DNA from: Thiobacillus sp.
GTDB lineage: Bacteria; Pseudomonadota; Gammaproteobacteria; Burkholderiales; Thiobacillaceae
Direction: 5' to 3'
Length of the DNA: 64,000 nt
NCBI GenBank assembly: GCA_016124745.1
Contig: WGNC01000008.1
Location: 62,001-126,000 of the forward strand
Shown one piece after another: positions 41,154-53,836 of this stretch. The notes beneath the pieces are model-generated. The model had not been told where the DNA came from and did no database searches. It saw only the letters and a program-made list of their open reading frames with translations. How positions within the stretch are numbered: the first letter of the stretch is position 1; each line of letters opens with the position of its first letter. Both the position numbers and the translations under genes were made by a program.

Positions 41154-41606
41154 TCAGGGCTGGTCGATGTCGCGGATGACGTCGCGGAAATCGTCGACGT
41201 CCTGGAAGCTGCGATAGACCGAGGCAAAGCGGATGTAGGCGATCTTGTCGAGCTTCTTCAGCTCGCTCATCACCAACTCGCCGATTTCGCGCGCGGGTAT
41301 TTCGCGTTCGCCCAGCGTCAGCAGGCGCTGACGGATGCGATCGACGGCGGCGTCGACCAGCTCGGTCGACACCGGGCGCTTGTGCAACGCACGGCGAAAG
41401 CCTTCCCGCAGCTTGGCCTCGGAAAAATCTTCACGGGTGCCGTTGGTCTTGACAATCTGCGGCGGCCGCAACTCGGCGGTTTCCCAGGTGGTGAAGCGCT
41501 TGTCGCAGGCGGTGCAGCGGCGGCGCCGGCGAATTGCATCGCCCGCCTCGTTGACGCGGGAGTCGATGACCTGGGTGTCGAGGGAACCGCAGAAGGGACA
41601 CTTCAT
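41154..41606 (-). CDS. nrdR: Transcriptional repressor NrdR
   Basis: This protein of 150 residues has an N-terminal zinc ribbon ([17 protein letters not shown] and CTACDKRF) and an ATP-cone ([19 protein letters not shown]). It senses ATP/dATP and represses ribonucleotide reductase genes at tandem NrdR boxes, such as those before nrdD at 23008-23055. Directly before the ATG the coding strand reads CCCCTAGATA from a repeat element, so no Shine-Dalgarno is visible, as also seen for thiL. Confidence 0.96.
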   Translation of the reverse strand: MKCPFCGSLDTQVIDSRVNEAGDAIRRRRRCTACDKRFTTWETAELRPPQIVKTNGTREDFSEAKLREGFRRALHKRPVSTELVDAAVDRIRQRLLTLGEREIPAREIGELVMSELKKLDKIAYIRFASVYRSFQDVDDFRDVIRDIDQP

Positions 41607-41609
41607 TAT

Positions 41610-41721
41610 CTAGGGGCCAGGATTCAGGGGCCAGGATTCAGGGGGTGGTGCGGCATTGCCGCGCCAATCAGGAAAACGCGAAGCGACATCCCCTGATCCC
41701 TGAATCCTGACCCCTGACCCC
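41610..41721. repeat. Repeat and inverted repeat between glyA and nrdR
   Basis: After CTA, a 14-mer GGGGCCAGGATTCA occurs twice (41613-41640), followed by GGGGG. A degenerate inverse (units of CCTGAATCCTGACCCC) fills 41690-41721. The two halves can form a long stem. One end abuts the nrdR start, the other the glyA stop, the same layout as the nusB-thiL repeat. Confidence 0.8.
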
Positions 41722-41723
41722 GC

Positions 41724-42968
41724 TCAGCCATACACCGGAAATTTCGCCGTCAGCTTCGCCACGTCGCCCTTGACCCGCGCGATCACCGCCTCGTCGTTCG
41801 GCGCGTCGAGCACGTCGGCGATCAGGTGCGCCAGCTGCTCGGCTTCGAGTTCCTTGAAGCCGCGCGTGGTCATCGCCGGGGTGCCGATGCGGATGCCGCT
41901 GGTGACGAAGGGCTTCTGCGGGTCGTTGGGGATGGCGTTCTTGTTGACCGTGATGTGGGCGCGCCCGAGCAGGTCCTCGGCGTCCTTGCCGGTAAGATTC
42001 TTGGCGCGCAGGTCGACCAGGAATACGTGGCTCTCGGTGCGACCTGAGATGATGCGCAGGCCGCGCTCGACCAGCACCTTGCACATCACCAGCGCGTTGT
42101 CGATGACCTGTTCCTGGTAGCGCTTGAATTCCCTTGTCGAGGCTTCCTTGAATGCAGTGGCCTTGCCGGCGATGACGTGCATCAGCGGACCGCCCTGCAG
42201 GCCGGGAAAGATCGCGGAATTGATCGCCTTCTCGTGCTCGGCCTTCATCAGGATGATGCCGCCGCGCGGGCCGCGCAGCGTCTTGTGGGTGGTCGAGGTG
42301 ACGACGTCGGCATGCGGCACCGGGTTGGGGTAGACGCCGGCTGCGATGAGGCCGGCATAGTGCGCCATGTCGACCATGAAGATCGCGCCGATTTCCTTGG
42401 CGACTTTTGCGAAGCGCTCGAAGTCGATGCGCAGCGCGTAGGCCGACGCGCCGGCGATGATCAGTTTCGGCTTGTGTTCGCGCGCCAGCGCTTCCATTTT
42501 CTCGTAGTCGATTTCTTCCTTCTCGTCGAGACCGTAGGCCACCACGTTGAACCACTTGCCCGACATGTTCAGCTTCATGCCGTGCGTGAGGTGGCCGCCT
42601 TCGGCCAGGCTCATGCCCATGATGGTGTCGCCGGGCTGGAGGAAGGCCATGAACACCGCCTGGTTGGCCTGCGAGCCGGAGTTGGGCTGCACGTTGGCCG
42701 CATCGGCGCCGAACAGCGCCTTGACGCGGTCGATCGCCAGCTGCTCGACGATGTCGACGTATTCGCAGCCGCCGTAGTAGCGCTTGGCGGGGTAGCCTTC
42801 GGCATATTTGTTGGTGAGCTGCGAGCCCTGTGCCTGCATCACTGCCGGGCTGGTGTAGTTTTCCGACGCGATCAGCTCGATGTGATCCTGCTGGCGCTGG
42901 TCTTCTTTCTGGATCGCCGCCCACAGGTCGGGATCGGTCTTGGCGAGGGTGTCTTGGCGGTTGAACAT
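41724..42968 (-). CDS. glyA: Serine hydroxymethyltransferase
   Basis: This protein of 414 residues has the PLP-lysine motif [16 protein letters not shown], the N-terminal [19 protein letters not shown] and [20 protein letters not shown]. It interconverts serine and glycine with tetrahydrofolate. It is the first gene of the glyA-nrdR-ribD order and diverges from the TRAP binding protein gene 93 bp away. Confidence 0.98.
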   Translation of the reverse strand: MFNRQDTLAKTDPDLWAAIQKEDQRQQDHIELIASENYTSPAVMQAQGSQLTNKYAEGYPAKRYYGGCEYVDIVEQLAIDRVKALFGADAANVQPNSGSQANQAVFMAFLQPGDTIMGMSLAEGGHLTHGMKLNMSGKWFNVVAYGLDEKEEIDYEKMEALAREHKPKLIIAGASAYALRIDFERFAKVAKEIGAIFMVDMAHYAGLIAAGVYPNPVPHADVVTSTTHKTLRGPRGGIILMKAEHEKAINSAIFPGLQGGPLMHVIAGKATAFKEASTREFKRYQEQVIDNALVMCKVLVERGLRIISGRTESHVFLVDLRAKNLTGKDAEDLLGRAHITVNKNAIPNDPQKPFVTSGIRIGTPAMTTRGFKELEAEQLAHLIADVLDAPNDEAVIARVKGDVAKLTAKFPVYG

Positions 42969-43061
42969 GGTTGTTGGGGCAGGACTTGAAAGACCGCGAT
43001 TTTAACACGCGGCGCTATGCGGTTGCGGCTCGTATAATCGGCCAAAACACGAGGCTGACTC

Positions 43062-44150
43062 ATGCAAAGACGAGACTTTCTGACCGGCGCAGGTGTGGCC
43101 GCCATGCTGCCATTGGCGACCGCGCGGGCCGCACCCGTTGATTTGAAACAGTTGCCCGCGATTCGCTGGCGGCTTGCATCGAGCTTTCCAAAAAGCCTGG
43201 ACACCATTTACGGCGCCGCGGAAACCCTGTCCAGGCGGGTGGCAGCGCTCACCGGAGGCCAGTTCCAGATTCGCGTGTTCGCTGGTGGCGAACTGGTGCC
43301 GGGTTTGCAGGTGCTCGACGCGGTCGGTAACGGCACCGCCGAGTGCGGGCACTCGGCGGGCTACTACTACGTCGGCAAGAATCTTGCGCTGGCCTTCGAC
43401 ACCGCGGTGCCGTTCGGCCTCACGGCGCGCCAGCAGAACGCCTGGATGTATGCTGGCGGCGGTATCGAGGCGATGCGTGCGCTTTACGCCAAATACAACG
43501 TGCTGCAGTTTCCAGGGGGCAACACCGGCACCCAGATGGGTGGCTGGTTCCGCAAGGAGATCAAGTCGCTGCCTGACCTCAAGGGACTGAAAATGCGCAT
43601 TCCCGGCATCGGCGGCATGATCATGGCGCGGCTCGGCGCGGTGCCGCAAACCCTGCCCGGCGGTGATATCTACCCAGCACTGGAACGCGGCGCGCTCGAC
43701 GCCGCCGAGTGGGTAGGCCCGTATGACGACGAGAAGCTCGGCTTCCACAAGATTGCCCAGCATTACTATTACCCCGGCTGGTGGGAAGGTGGGCCGCAAC
43801 TGAGCTTCTACGTCAACCAGGCCGCGTGGCGCGCACTGCCAGAAGCGTATCGGCAGGCCTTCGAAGTCGCCACCGCCGAAGCCAACCAACTGATGCTCGC
43901 GCAATACGACGCCAAGAATCCGCCCGCTCTGCTGCGGCTGGTGGGGCAGGGCGTGAAGCTGCATCCCTATCCCAAGGACGTGATGCTCGCTGCGCGTCGC
44001 GCGACCTTCAGGCTTTACGAGGAAGAAGCGAAGACCAATGCCGACTTCGCTGCCATCTATCGCCCTTGGAAGCAGTTCCGCGATACCCAGTTCCAGTGGT
44101 TCAAGGTCGCCGAAGCCGCGTATTCCAACTTCAACTACTACGTGAAGTGA
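43062..44150 (+). CDS. TRAP transporter substrate-binding protein, TakP-like
   Basis: This protein of 362 residues has a Tat-like signal (MQRRDFLTGAGVAAMLPLAT). The mature chain follows the DctP fold of the TakP/FcbT1 branch (RLASSFPKSLDTIYGAAETL, GGNTGTQMGGWFRKEIKSLP, KGLKMRIPGIGG). It should capture an organic acid in the periplasm for a TRAP permease. No DctQM genes adjoin it; the best candidate partner is the DctQM pair at 55412-57357, which lacks its own binding protein. Confidence 0.9.
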   Translation: MQRRDFLTGAGVAAMLPLATARAAPVDLKQLPAIRWRLASSFPKSLDTIYGAAETLSRRVAALTGGQFQIRVFAGGELVPGLQVLDAVGNGTAECGHSAGYYYVGKNLALAFDTAVPFGLTARQQNAWMYAGGGIEAMRALYAKYNVLQFPGGNTGTQMGGWFRKEIKSLPDLKGLKMRIPGIGGMIMARLGAVPQTLPGGDIYPALERGALDAAEWVGPYDDEKLGFHKIAQHYYYPGWWEGGPQLSFYVNQAAWRALPEAYRQAFEVATAEANQLMLAQYDAKNPPALLRLVGQGVKLHPYPKDVMLAARRATFRLYEEEAKTNADFAAIYRPWKQFRDTQFQWFKVAEAAYSNFNYYVK

Positions 44151-44173
44151 TTTAGCAATAACATAAATCTTCA

Positions 44174-44199
44174 TTCGGGCTGAGCTTGTCGAAGCCCTT
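44174..44199. repeat. Dispersed hairpin repeat
   Basis: GGGCT and AGCCC arms flank GAGCTTGTCGA; the element is the inverted counterpart of the repeats at 29484-29620. It lies in the 77-bp gap before coq7. Confidence 0.6.
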
Positions 44200-44227
44200 G
44201 TTCGCCAGAGAGAAACCCGAGACAACC

Positions 44228-44851
44228 ATGAACCGACTCGACCAAATCATCACCACCTTCGACCTCGGACTGCGCACCGTGTTCGCCAGTCCGCACGCCG
44301 GCCGCCCCTATCCCGCAACCGCGGCGGAAGCGGAATTGAGCGATGCCGAACGCACACGGGCGGCTGCCCTCATGCGCGTCAACCATGTCGGCGAAGTCTG
44401 CGCGCAGGCGCTGTATGCCGGGCAGGCGCTCACCGCGAAAAACGAGCGGGTGCGTGCCGAACTCGAGCAGGCCGCGCGCGAGGAAACCGATCACCTCGCC
44501 TGGTGCGAGACGCGCATCAACGAACTCGGCGGCCGCAAGAGCCTGCTCAACCCGCTTTGGTTCGGCGGCGCGTTCGGTATCGGCGTGGTCGCCGGCGTGC
44601 TCGGCGACAAGTGGAACCTCGGTTTCCTGGCCGAAACCGAGCGCCAGGTCGAAGCGCATCTGGACGGCCATCTGCAGCAATTGCCGGAAGCCGATGCAAA
44701 GAGCCGTGCCGTCGTCGAGCAGATGAAGGAGGACGAAGCCCGTCACGCGCAGACCGCCGTCGACCATGGCGGCGCGCCCTTGCCGGCCCCGGTAAAGGGG
44801 GCGATGCGAATGGCGGCAGAGGTGATGCGGCAGACTGCGAGCCGTGTGTAG
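44228..44851 (+). CDS. coq7: Coq7-type ubiquinone biosynthesis di-iron hydroxylase
   Basis: This protein of 207 residues has carboxylate-bridged di-iron motifs [29 protein letters not shown] and [16 protein letters not shown]. It hydroxylates the demethoxy-quinol intermediate in ubiquinone synthesis and needs oxygen. ATG 44228 is chosen because the family begins [20 protein letters not shown]; an upstream in-frame start at 44186 lies in the repeat. Confidence 0.94.
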   Translation: MNRLDQIITTFDLGLRTVFASPHAGRPYPATAAEAELSDAERTRAAALMRVNHVGEVCAQALYAGQALTAKNERVRAELEQAAREETDHLAWCETRINELGGRKSLLNPLWFGGAFGIGVVAGVLGDKWNLGFLAETERQVEAHLDGHLQQLPEADAKSRAVVEQMKEDEARHAQTAVDHGGAPLPAPVKGAMRMAAEVMRQTASRV

Positions 44852-45030
44852 GGTGATTGGCCGAACCTGGGTCACGTCAATGCGGGCGTGGACGCTGGAT
44901 ATCACTGCAAGGGTTCTTGTTCGGCCAGGAAGGTGACGGTAGATTTGTACACATGGTGAAATTAGTTGGCCCCAAGTCGCGTTTATTACGATATAAATGC
45001 CGCCTATGGGCTGCAATGCATGGCCCATAG

Positions 45031-46068
<1,038 letters not shown>

Positions 46069-46153
46069 GCCTGCGCGCTAAGGTCGCCAGCACTTACCCC
46101 CATCCAGTGCGATGTTCGGGGGAGGTGCTTATCCGGCCTGTTGGGAGTCATTC

Positions 46154-46681
46154 ATGAAAATTCTCGACCGCATCGAGGAACTGATAGTCGTCGTCATGCT
46201 GGCGCTGATGACGCTGCTGACCTTTCTGCAGGTTGTCATGCGCTACGGCTTCAATTCCGGCTTCTCGTGGGCGCTGGAACTGACCACGGTATTTTTCGCC
46301 ATCATGATCTTCGTCGGCATCTCGTACGGCGTGCGCATCGGCGCACACATCGGGGTCGACGCGCTGGTGAAGAAATTTCCGCCCGGTCCGCGTCGCGCCA
46401 CCTCGATCGTCGTCGTGCTGCTGTGCCTGCTCTACGCGGGTCTGGTGCTCTACGGCTCGTGGGTGTATGTCGCCAAGATGAAAATAGTGGGCGTCGAACT
46501 GGAGGATCTGCCCATCCCGATCTGGGTCGTTCGATCGATCCTGCCTTTCGGCTATGCGCTGCTGGCGCTGCGCTTCGGCCAAGTCTTGTGGGCGCTTGCT
46601 ACCGGCCGCTCCGACAGTCTGCACCTGGGCAACGAAGTGGATGACGCGCTCAAACTCAAGAGCGAAGAGGCGGCTCCATGA
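46154..46681 (+). CDS. dctQ: TRAP transporter small permease DctQ
   Basis: This protein of 175 residues has four membrane helices (MKILDRIEELIVVVMLALMT and FLQVVMRYGFNSGFSWALEL at the start). It bridges the binding protein and the large permease. ATG 46154 has GGGAG at good spacing. Its stop overlaps the dctM start (ATGA). Confidence 0.92.
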   Translation: MKILDRIEELIVVVMLALMTLLTFLQVVMRYGFNSGFSWALELTTVFFAIMIFVGISYGVRIGAHIGVDALVKKFPPGPRRATSIVVVLLCLLYAGLVLYGSWVYVAKMKIVGVELEDLPIPIWVVRSILPFGYALLALRFGQVLWALATGRSDSLHLGNEVDDALKLKSEEAAP

Positions 46682-47958
46682 CAACCGCCTTCCTTTTCAT
46701 CAGCCTCTTCCTGTTCATGGCGCTCGGCATGCCGGTGGCCATTTCGCTGGGCCTGTCGAGCCTGCTGACGATCCTGATGTTCGCCGATGATTCGCTGGCG
46801 AGCCTGTCGATCAAGCTGTACGAAACCAGCGAGCACTACACGCTGATGTCGATTCCATTCTTCATCCTGGCCGGCACCATGATGAGCACCGGCGGAGTGG
46901 CCAAGCGCATGGTGCGCTTTGCGATCGCGGCCGTTGGCCACCTGCGTGGCGGACTGGCCATCGCCAGCGTGCTGGCGTGCACCCTGTTTGCGGCCGTGTC
47001 CGGATCGAGCCCTGCAACCGTGGTGGCGATCGGTTCCATCGTGATCGCGGGCATGGTCAGGAGTGGCTATCCAAAGGAATTTGCCGCCGGCGTGATTTGC
47101 AACGCCGGCACGCTGGGCATCCTGATACCGCCTTCCATCGTGATGGTGGTGTATGCCTCCGTCACCGAACTTTCGGTCGGCCGCATGTTCATGGCCGGCA
47201 TCATCCCCGGCCTGCTGCTCGCCAGCCTGCTGGCCCTTGCGGTCTGGTGGCGTGCCGGCAAGCTGACGCTGACGCGCTCCGAGCGCGCGAATCCTCGCGA
47301 GCTGTTGATTGCATTCAAGGATTCGGTCTGGGGTTTGGCGCTGCTCGTCATCATCATGGGCGGCATCTACGGTGGCATATTCACGCCGACCGAGGCAGCG
47401 GCTGTTGCTGCAGTGTATGCAACGTTCATCGCAGTGTTCGTCTATCGCGACATCGGCGTGCGTCAACTTCCGGAAGTCCTGATGGAATCCGGCAGGACGA
47501 CCGTGATGCTGATGTTCATCGTCGCCAACGCACTGCTGTTCGCCCATGTGCTGACGACCGAGCGTATTCCGCAGACCATCGCGGAGCACATCGTTGCTGC
47601 CGGCATGGCACCGTGGATGTTCCTTCTGGTGGTCAACTTCATCCTGCTGGTGGCGGGAAACTTCATGGAGCCCACCGGAATTATCCTGATCCTGGCGCCG
47701 ATCCTTTTCCCGATCGCCACCCATCTTGGCATCGATCCGATCCATCTGGGCATCATCATCGTGGTCAACATGGAGATCGGGATGATCACGCCGCCAGTGG
47801 GCCTGAACCTTTTTGTCACCAGCGGCATCACCGGCATGAGCCTGATGCAGGTCACGCGCGCGGCGTTGCCGTGGCTGGCGGTTTTGCTGCTGTTCCTGAT
47901 GATGGTCACCTACATTCCGCAGATCAGCCTGTGGCTGCCGGACATGCTTTACGACTGA
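46678..47958 (+). CDS. dctM: TRAP transporter large permease DctM
   Basis: This membrane protein of 426 residues has repeated DctM motifs: LGMPVAISLGLSSLLTIL, SGSSPATVVAIGSIVIAGM, AGVICNAGTLGILIPPSIVM and GMITPPVGLNLFV. It is the Na-coupled channel for dicarboxylate uptake together with DctP and DctQ. No strong terminator was found in the 185 bp downstream. Confidence 0.95.
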   Translation: MTTAFLFISLFLFMALGMPVAISLGLSSLLTILMFADDSLASLSIKLYETSEHYTLMSIPFFILAGTMMSTGGVAKRMVRFAIAAVGHLRGGLAIASVLACTLFAAVSGSSPATVVAIGSIVIAGMVRSGYPKEFAAGVICNAGTLGILIPPSIVMVVYASVTELSVGRMFMAGIIPGLLLASLLALAVWWRAGKLTLTRSERANPRELLIAFKDSVWGLALLVIIMGGIYGGIFTPTEAAAVAAVYATFIAVFVYRDIGVRQLPEVLMESGRTTVMLMFIVANALLFAHVLTTERIPQTIAEHIVAAGMAPWMFLLVVNFILLVAGNFMEPTGIILILAPILFPIATHLGIDPIHLGIIIVVNMEIGMITPPVGLNLFVTSGITGMSLMQVTRAALPWLAVLLLFLMMVTYIPQISLWLPDMLYD

Positions 47959-48143
47959 CGTGACGGATGACGGCTGCCGGTCGCATGACTGGTTTGCAAA
48001 TGCTTGGTGCTTCTCCTCGTGCCGCCAAATATAAAGCTGGGATTTCCCTTCCATGCGCCTATGATCTGACTATGTCGGGATGGCGCGCATAGCGCCAGCC
48101 CGGCTGGATGGAGTTTTCCGAGGTGCTTGCAAGGAGAAAGACC

Positions 48144-48272
48144 ATGGCCAAAGGCCAGTTACGTGGAAACAAGGAAGCAAAGAAGCCCAAGAAGCCGAAG
48201 CAGGTTGTCGTTCCGGTGAGTTCGTTCATCACCCCGTCCAAAGCCGGCAAGCCGGCAAAAACCCCGCACTGA
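48144..48272 (+). CDS. Small conserved Lys-rich protein
   Basis: This protein of 42 residues begins MAKGQLRGNKEAKKPKKPKQ and ends with a hydrophobic-then-basic tail (VVVPVSSFITPSKAGK). AAGGAG lies 8 bases upstream. Short proteins starting MAKGQ-R-N-EAKKPK are widespread in Proteobacteria, which supports this as a real gene; function is unknown, and the charge suggests RNA or ribosome contact. Confidence 0.75.
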   Translation: MAKGQLRGNKEAKKPKKPKQVVVPVSSFITPSKAGKPAKTPH

Positions 48273-48398
48273 TCAAAAAGAGAACGCAGACAAAGCGCCA
48301 CCGCCAAGGTGGCGTTTGCGTGTCCGGCCCGGCCATGGGCGTCGGGTGGAATCGGGCAGGTTTTGCGGATGGCTTCAAATGGCGACAATAGAAGCCAT

Positions 48399-49170
48399 AT
48401 GGCCACCGCCACCTTTCGCTTTTACGAAGAACTGAACGACTTCCTGGCGCCAGATCGGCGCAAGCGGGAATTCGCCGTGACGTGCGCGCGGGCGGCGGAC
48501 CACCAAGCACATGATCGAGGCGCTGGGCGTGCCACACACCGAGGTCGAGGTGATCCTGGTGAACGGCGAATCGGTGGATTTCAGCCGGCCGCTCATGGAC
48601 GGTGATCGCGTGGCGGTATATCCCCGTTTCGAGGCGATGGACGTGGCGCCGTTGCTGCGGGTTCGCGACAAGCCTCTGAGAGCAACGCGCTTCGTGGCCG
48701 ACGCGCACCTGGGCGGCTTGGCCCACATGCTGCGCATGCTGGGGTTCGATACGCTGTATGACAATCACTTTCAAGACGATGCCATCGTGGCGCTGGCCGA
48801 GCAGGAGGGGCGCATCGTGCTGACGCGCGATCGGGAACTGTTGAAGCGCCGTACGGTGACACATGGCTGTTATGTGCATGCCATGAAATCGGAACAGCAG
48901 TTGCGCGAGATTGTCGAACGGCTGGATCTGGCACGCACTGCCCGACCGTTTACCCTATGCCTGCACTGCAACGCGCCGCTGCGGCCGGTCGACAAGGCCC
49001 GCGTGCTGGATCGCCTTCCCCCGAAGGTGCAGGCGCACTATGATCGCTTCAGCACCTGCGATGCGTGCGGTCGTGTGTACTGGGAAGGCTCGCACTGGCG
49101 CAATATGAAAAAAGTGCTGGACGGGCTGTTGTCAAACGTGCATCCGCCAGGGACGGACAATTCCGGTTGA
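48399..49170 (+). pseudogene. Mut7-C RNase-domain protein with frameshift in the ubiquitin-like N-terminus
   Basis: The first frame from ATG 48399 encodes MATATFRFYEELNDFLAPDR and EFAVTC, the Ub-Mut7C start. From about 48480-48505 the homology continues in another frame (TTKHMIEALGVPHTEVEVIL). The rest is an intact Mut7-C domain: RFVADAHLGGLAHMLRMLGF, IVLTRDRELLKRR and zinc-ribbon cysteines CLHCN and CDACGRVYW. The full span is one base longer than a multiple of three, so a single-base insertion in a G/C-rich run explains it. It is either a sequence error, a real frameshift, or a gene shortened to ATG 48511. Confidence 0.75.
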
Positions 49171-49198
49171 AGCTGCTGTGCTCAAAGAACGGATCCCT

Positions 49199-49687
49199 GT
49201 GAATCAGTCGAACGCTTCCATCGTGGTTGCAATGCTGGCAGCTTTGGCGCTGGGCGCCTGCGACAAGAGCCCCGAACCGGCGCAGACGCACGAAGCTGTT
49301 GCCAGCGGCTCCGACGTGGCGCCGCTGGACCGTAACCTGGATCCTGCGCAGATCGCACGCGGCCTGGCGGTGTACAAACAGCACTGTGTGGAATGTCACG
49401 GCGTGGCGGGCACGGGGCTGCCAGGCGACTGGCGCGTCCGTGATGCTGAAGGCAAGTATCCGCCGCCCCCGCTCGACGACAGTGCGCACGTCTGGCATCA
49501 CCCGACGACGGTGCTGCTGGAGGCGATACGAGACGGCAGCCCGCAGGGCGAGGGCAATATGCCTGCCTGGAAAGGCAGGCTCTCGGAACAGGAGATGCAG
49601 GACGTGGTGGCCTACATCAAGTCGCTCTGGTCCGATCAGGTCTATCGGCTGTGGCTGAAGATGGAGCAGCAGTCCCGGGAATTCTGA
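49199..49687 (+). CDS. Monoheme cytochrome c lipoprotein
   Basis: This protein of about 162 residues has a lipoprotein signal ending in LALGAC and a single CVECH heme site within GLAVYKQHCVECHGVAGTGL. The axial Met is probably in GEGNMPAWKG. It is predicted to be membrane-tethered in the periplasm as an electron carrier. GTG 49199 gives a normal signal length; GTG 49178 is in frame and possible. Confidence 0.85.
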   Translation: MNQSNASIVVAMLAALALGACDKSPEPAQTHEAVASGSDVAPLDRNLDPAQIARGLAVYKQHCVECHGVAGTGLPGDWRVRDAEGKYPPPPLDDSAHVWHHPTTVLLEAIRDGSPQGEGNMPAWKGRLSEQEMQDVVAYIKSLWSDQVYRLWLKMEQQSREF

Positions 49688-49761
49688 TGGCACCGCGGTT
49701 CCTGTCGCGGTGGAGCGGTTAAAATGTTCGCCATTGAACCCCATCAGACAGGAGCAACAAC

Positions 49762-50157
49762 ATGAGCCAATACGGATTCGCCGTCACCATCAGCGGTCCC
49801 TTCGACGCAGCCGTGGAAAAGGTCACCGCCGCCCTGAAAACCGAAGGCTTCGGCGTGCTGACCGACATCGACGTGCAGGCCACCATGAAGGCCAAGCTCA
49901 ACGTCGACGGCCGTCCCTACCGCATTCTCGGCGCCTGCAACCCGCCGCTCGCGCACCAGGCCATCAGCGCCGAACCCGATGTCGGCATGCTGCTGCCCTG
50001 CAACGTCGTGGTGCGCGAGGAAGCCGACGGCAAGGTGACCGTGTCCTTCCTCGACCCTGGCATCATGGAAAAACTGGTCAACAATCCGGCCGTGCATGGC
50101 GTTGCGACCGAGGCACGTGCCCGCCTGATGCGCGTGAGGGACGGCCTGGCCGCCTGA
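49762..50157 (+). CDS. DUF302 family protein
   Basis: This protein of 131 residues matches DUF302: [40 protein letters not shown] and [14 protein letters not shown]. The family forms small dimeric alpha/beta proteins of unknown biochemical role, often near sulfur or redox genes. GGAGCAACAAC precedes the ATG. A strong terminator follows. Confidence 0.9.
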   Translation: MSQYGFAVTISGPFDAAVEKVTAALKTEGFGVLTDIDVQATMKAKLNVDGRPYRILGACNPPLAHQAISAEPDVGMLLPCNVVVREEADGKVTVSFLDPGIMEKLVNNPAVHGVATEARARLMRVRDGLAA

Positions 50158-50170
50158 GCGGTTTGAGCCC

Positions 50171-50202
50171 GCAAGCAAGCCCGCATTTGCGGGCTTGCTT
50201 GC
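50171..50202 (+). terminator. Terminator after the DUF302 gene
   Basis: A perfect 14-bp stem (GCAAGCAAGCCCGC with its complement) and loop ATTT lie 14 bp after the stop codon. The downstream T-run is weak (ATATGGATTTTA). It separates convergent genes and may serve both strands. Confidence 0.75.
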
Positions 50203-50222
50203 ATATGGATTTTAGAGCGGCG

Positions 50223-50537
50223 CTACGATTCCAGTTCTTTCTGTACTTCCTGCACCAGCACCCACGGCGCCACCACCACCGCCCAGAACATCGGCTGGCG
50301 TGCGTGCCAGTCCTCGGCATCACTCATCTCGGCACGCGCGATGCGGCCTTCGGCCAGCCATGCCTGCACGGCGGCGGCATTGTTCTCGGCAACATGTAGG
50401 GCGGTGTCGACCAGATCGGTTCCGGCGGCAACCTTGATGACGCTGCCGCGCGCGAAGTGGCGTTCCAGTTCGGGCCAGGCGAGCGTGGCGGTCTCGAGGT
50501 TGAGCTTGGCGCGGAGGATGTCGCTCGGGTGGGTCAT
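50223..50537 (-). CDS. DUF2288 family protein
   Basis: This protein of 104 residues contains DILRAKLNLETATLAWPELE, GSVIKVAAGTDLVDTALHVA and WAVVVAPWVLVQEVQKELE, matching the DUF2288 pattern. Function is unknown. ATG 50537 fits the family start; a hairpin repeat arm (50540-50563) begins only 2 bp upstream and occupies the Shine-Dalgarno position. Confidence 0.8.
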   Translation of the reverse strand: MTHPSDILRAKLNLETATLAWPELERHFARGSVIKVAAGTDLVDTALHVAENNAAAVQAWLAEGRIARAEMSDAEDWHARQPMFWAVVVAPWVLVQEVQKELES

Positions 50538-50539
50538 GT

Positions 50540-50612
50540 GTAGGAGGGGCACCCTCGCCCCGAATGGGTTGATGATTGTAACGGCATGACGATCGGGGCG
50601 AGGGCGCCCCTC

Positions 50613-50616
<4 letters not shown>
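50540..50616. repeat. Near-perfect 24-bp inverted repeat between divergent DUF2288 and ygiQ ends
   Basis: Arms at 50540-50563 and 50593-50616 (core GGAGGGG...CCCTCGCCCC and its complement) differ at one base and enclose 29 bp. The right arm covers the ygiQ stop codon, the left arm lies against the DUF2288 start. Confidence 0.85.
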
Positions 50617-52886
<2,270 letters not shown>

Positions 52887-52981
52887 GAGGGGATTTTACC
52901 CGTGGTTAAAAGCAAAGGAGGGAACGGGGCAGCCAATACGGCGTGCCGCGTTCCCTCCTGGAAGGAAACCGGGATTAAGAC

Positions 52982-53308
52982 TCAGCGTATGCCCAGCAGT
53001 TCCACCTCGAACACCAGCGTGGCGTTCGGCGGGATCACGCCGCCGGCACCGCGTGCGCCGTAGGCCAGCTCGGGCGGGATGGTGAGCTTGCGCTTGCCGC
53101 CGACCTGCATGCCAGCCACGCCCTGGTCCCAGCCGGGAATGACGTGGCCCATGCCGAGATTGAATTCGAAGGGATCGTTGCGGTCGACGCTGGAATCGAA
53201 CTTCTGGCCATTGGTGAGCCAGCCGGTGTAGTGCACGGAAACGGATTGCCCGGCGGTAGCGGTGGGGCCATTGCCAACAGTCAATTCTTCAATGATGAGT
53301 TCGCTCAT
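52982..53308 (-). CDS. FKBP-type peptidyl-prolyl isomerase
   Basis: This protein of 108 residues has a single FKBP domain: [40 protein letters not shown] and [20 protein letters not shown]. There is no signal peptide, so it is probably cytoplasmic. ATG 53308 ([15 protein letters not shown]) is the family start; the open frame extends upstream only as an overlap with the cytochrome gene 5 bp away. Confidence 0.95.
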   Translation of the reverse strand: MSELIIEELTVGNGPTATAGQSVSVHYTGWLTNGQKFDSSVDRNDPFEFNLGMGHVIPGWDQGVAGMQVGGKRKLTIPPELAYGARGAGGVIPPNATLVFEVELLGIR

Positions 53309-53313
53309 GGGAT

Positions 53314-53835
53314 TCAGTCCTTGGGGATTTTGATTTCGCGTTCGACAAAGCTGCCGGATTCGGAACGAGTGTGGCAGGCAATGCAGTTCGCTCGGCTGCC
53401 AATTTTCGCACGTTTCCATACGTAGGCGGGCACCTCGTCGTGCAGGTAGCCGAAGTACGGCGTTTCGGTAAAACGCAGCGGCGCGGCATTCGATGGGATG
53501 CCGCCGGCGATGCGGCGCATGCGATCGTTGGCGTGCGCACTGTCGGCAGCGTTGTCCTGCAGATAGCGGGTGACGGCCCGGGTCTCTTCGGCACTGAGGC
53601 TGGCGTCTTCGCCGAAATGGTTTTCCAGGTCGCGCATCATGCGTGTCCACGAGCGCGCGGGCAGCAACCCGGCCGGGTAGGCCATGTGGCAGGCGCTGCA
53701 CTCCGTGGCGGCGGTCTTGTCGGAAACCGGCGGGAAAGTGGGTGTGCTGCCGTCGCCCCAACTGGTGCCGAGCCAGGTGCCGCTGGCGACGAGGGCGGCC
53801 AGAAGGATTCCGAGGTTCTTGAATGTCACGCCCAT
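53314..53835 (-). CDS. Diheme cytochrome c (DHC-type)
   Basis: This protein of 173 residues has a signal sequence and two heme sites, CSACH and CIACH. Between them [20 protein letters not shown] and the region around [11 protein letters not shown] match the DHC family. In Rhodobacter and Shewanella, DHC is co-encoded with the SHP cytochrome and a cytochrome b and donates electrons to SHP. The same neighbours are found here. Confidence 0.88.
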   Translation of the reverse strand: MGVTFKNLGILLAALVASGTWLGTSWGDGSTPTFPPVSDKTAATECSACHMAYPAGLLPARSWTRMMRDLENHFGEDASLSAEETRAVTRYLQDNAADSAHANDRMRRIAGGIPSNAAPLRFTETPYFGYLHDEVPAYVWKRAKIGSRANCIACHTRSESGSFVEREIKIPKD

Positions 53836-53836
53836 G

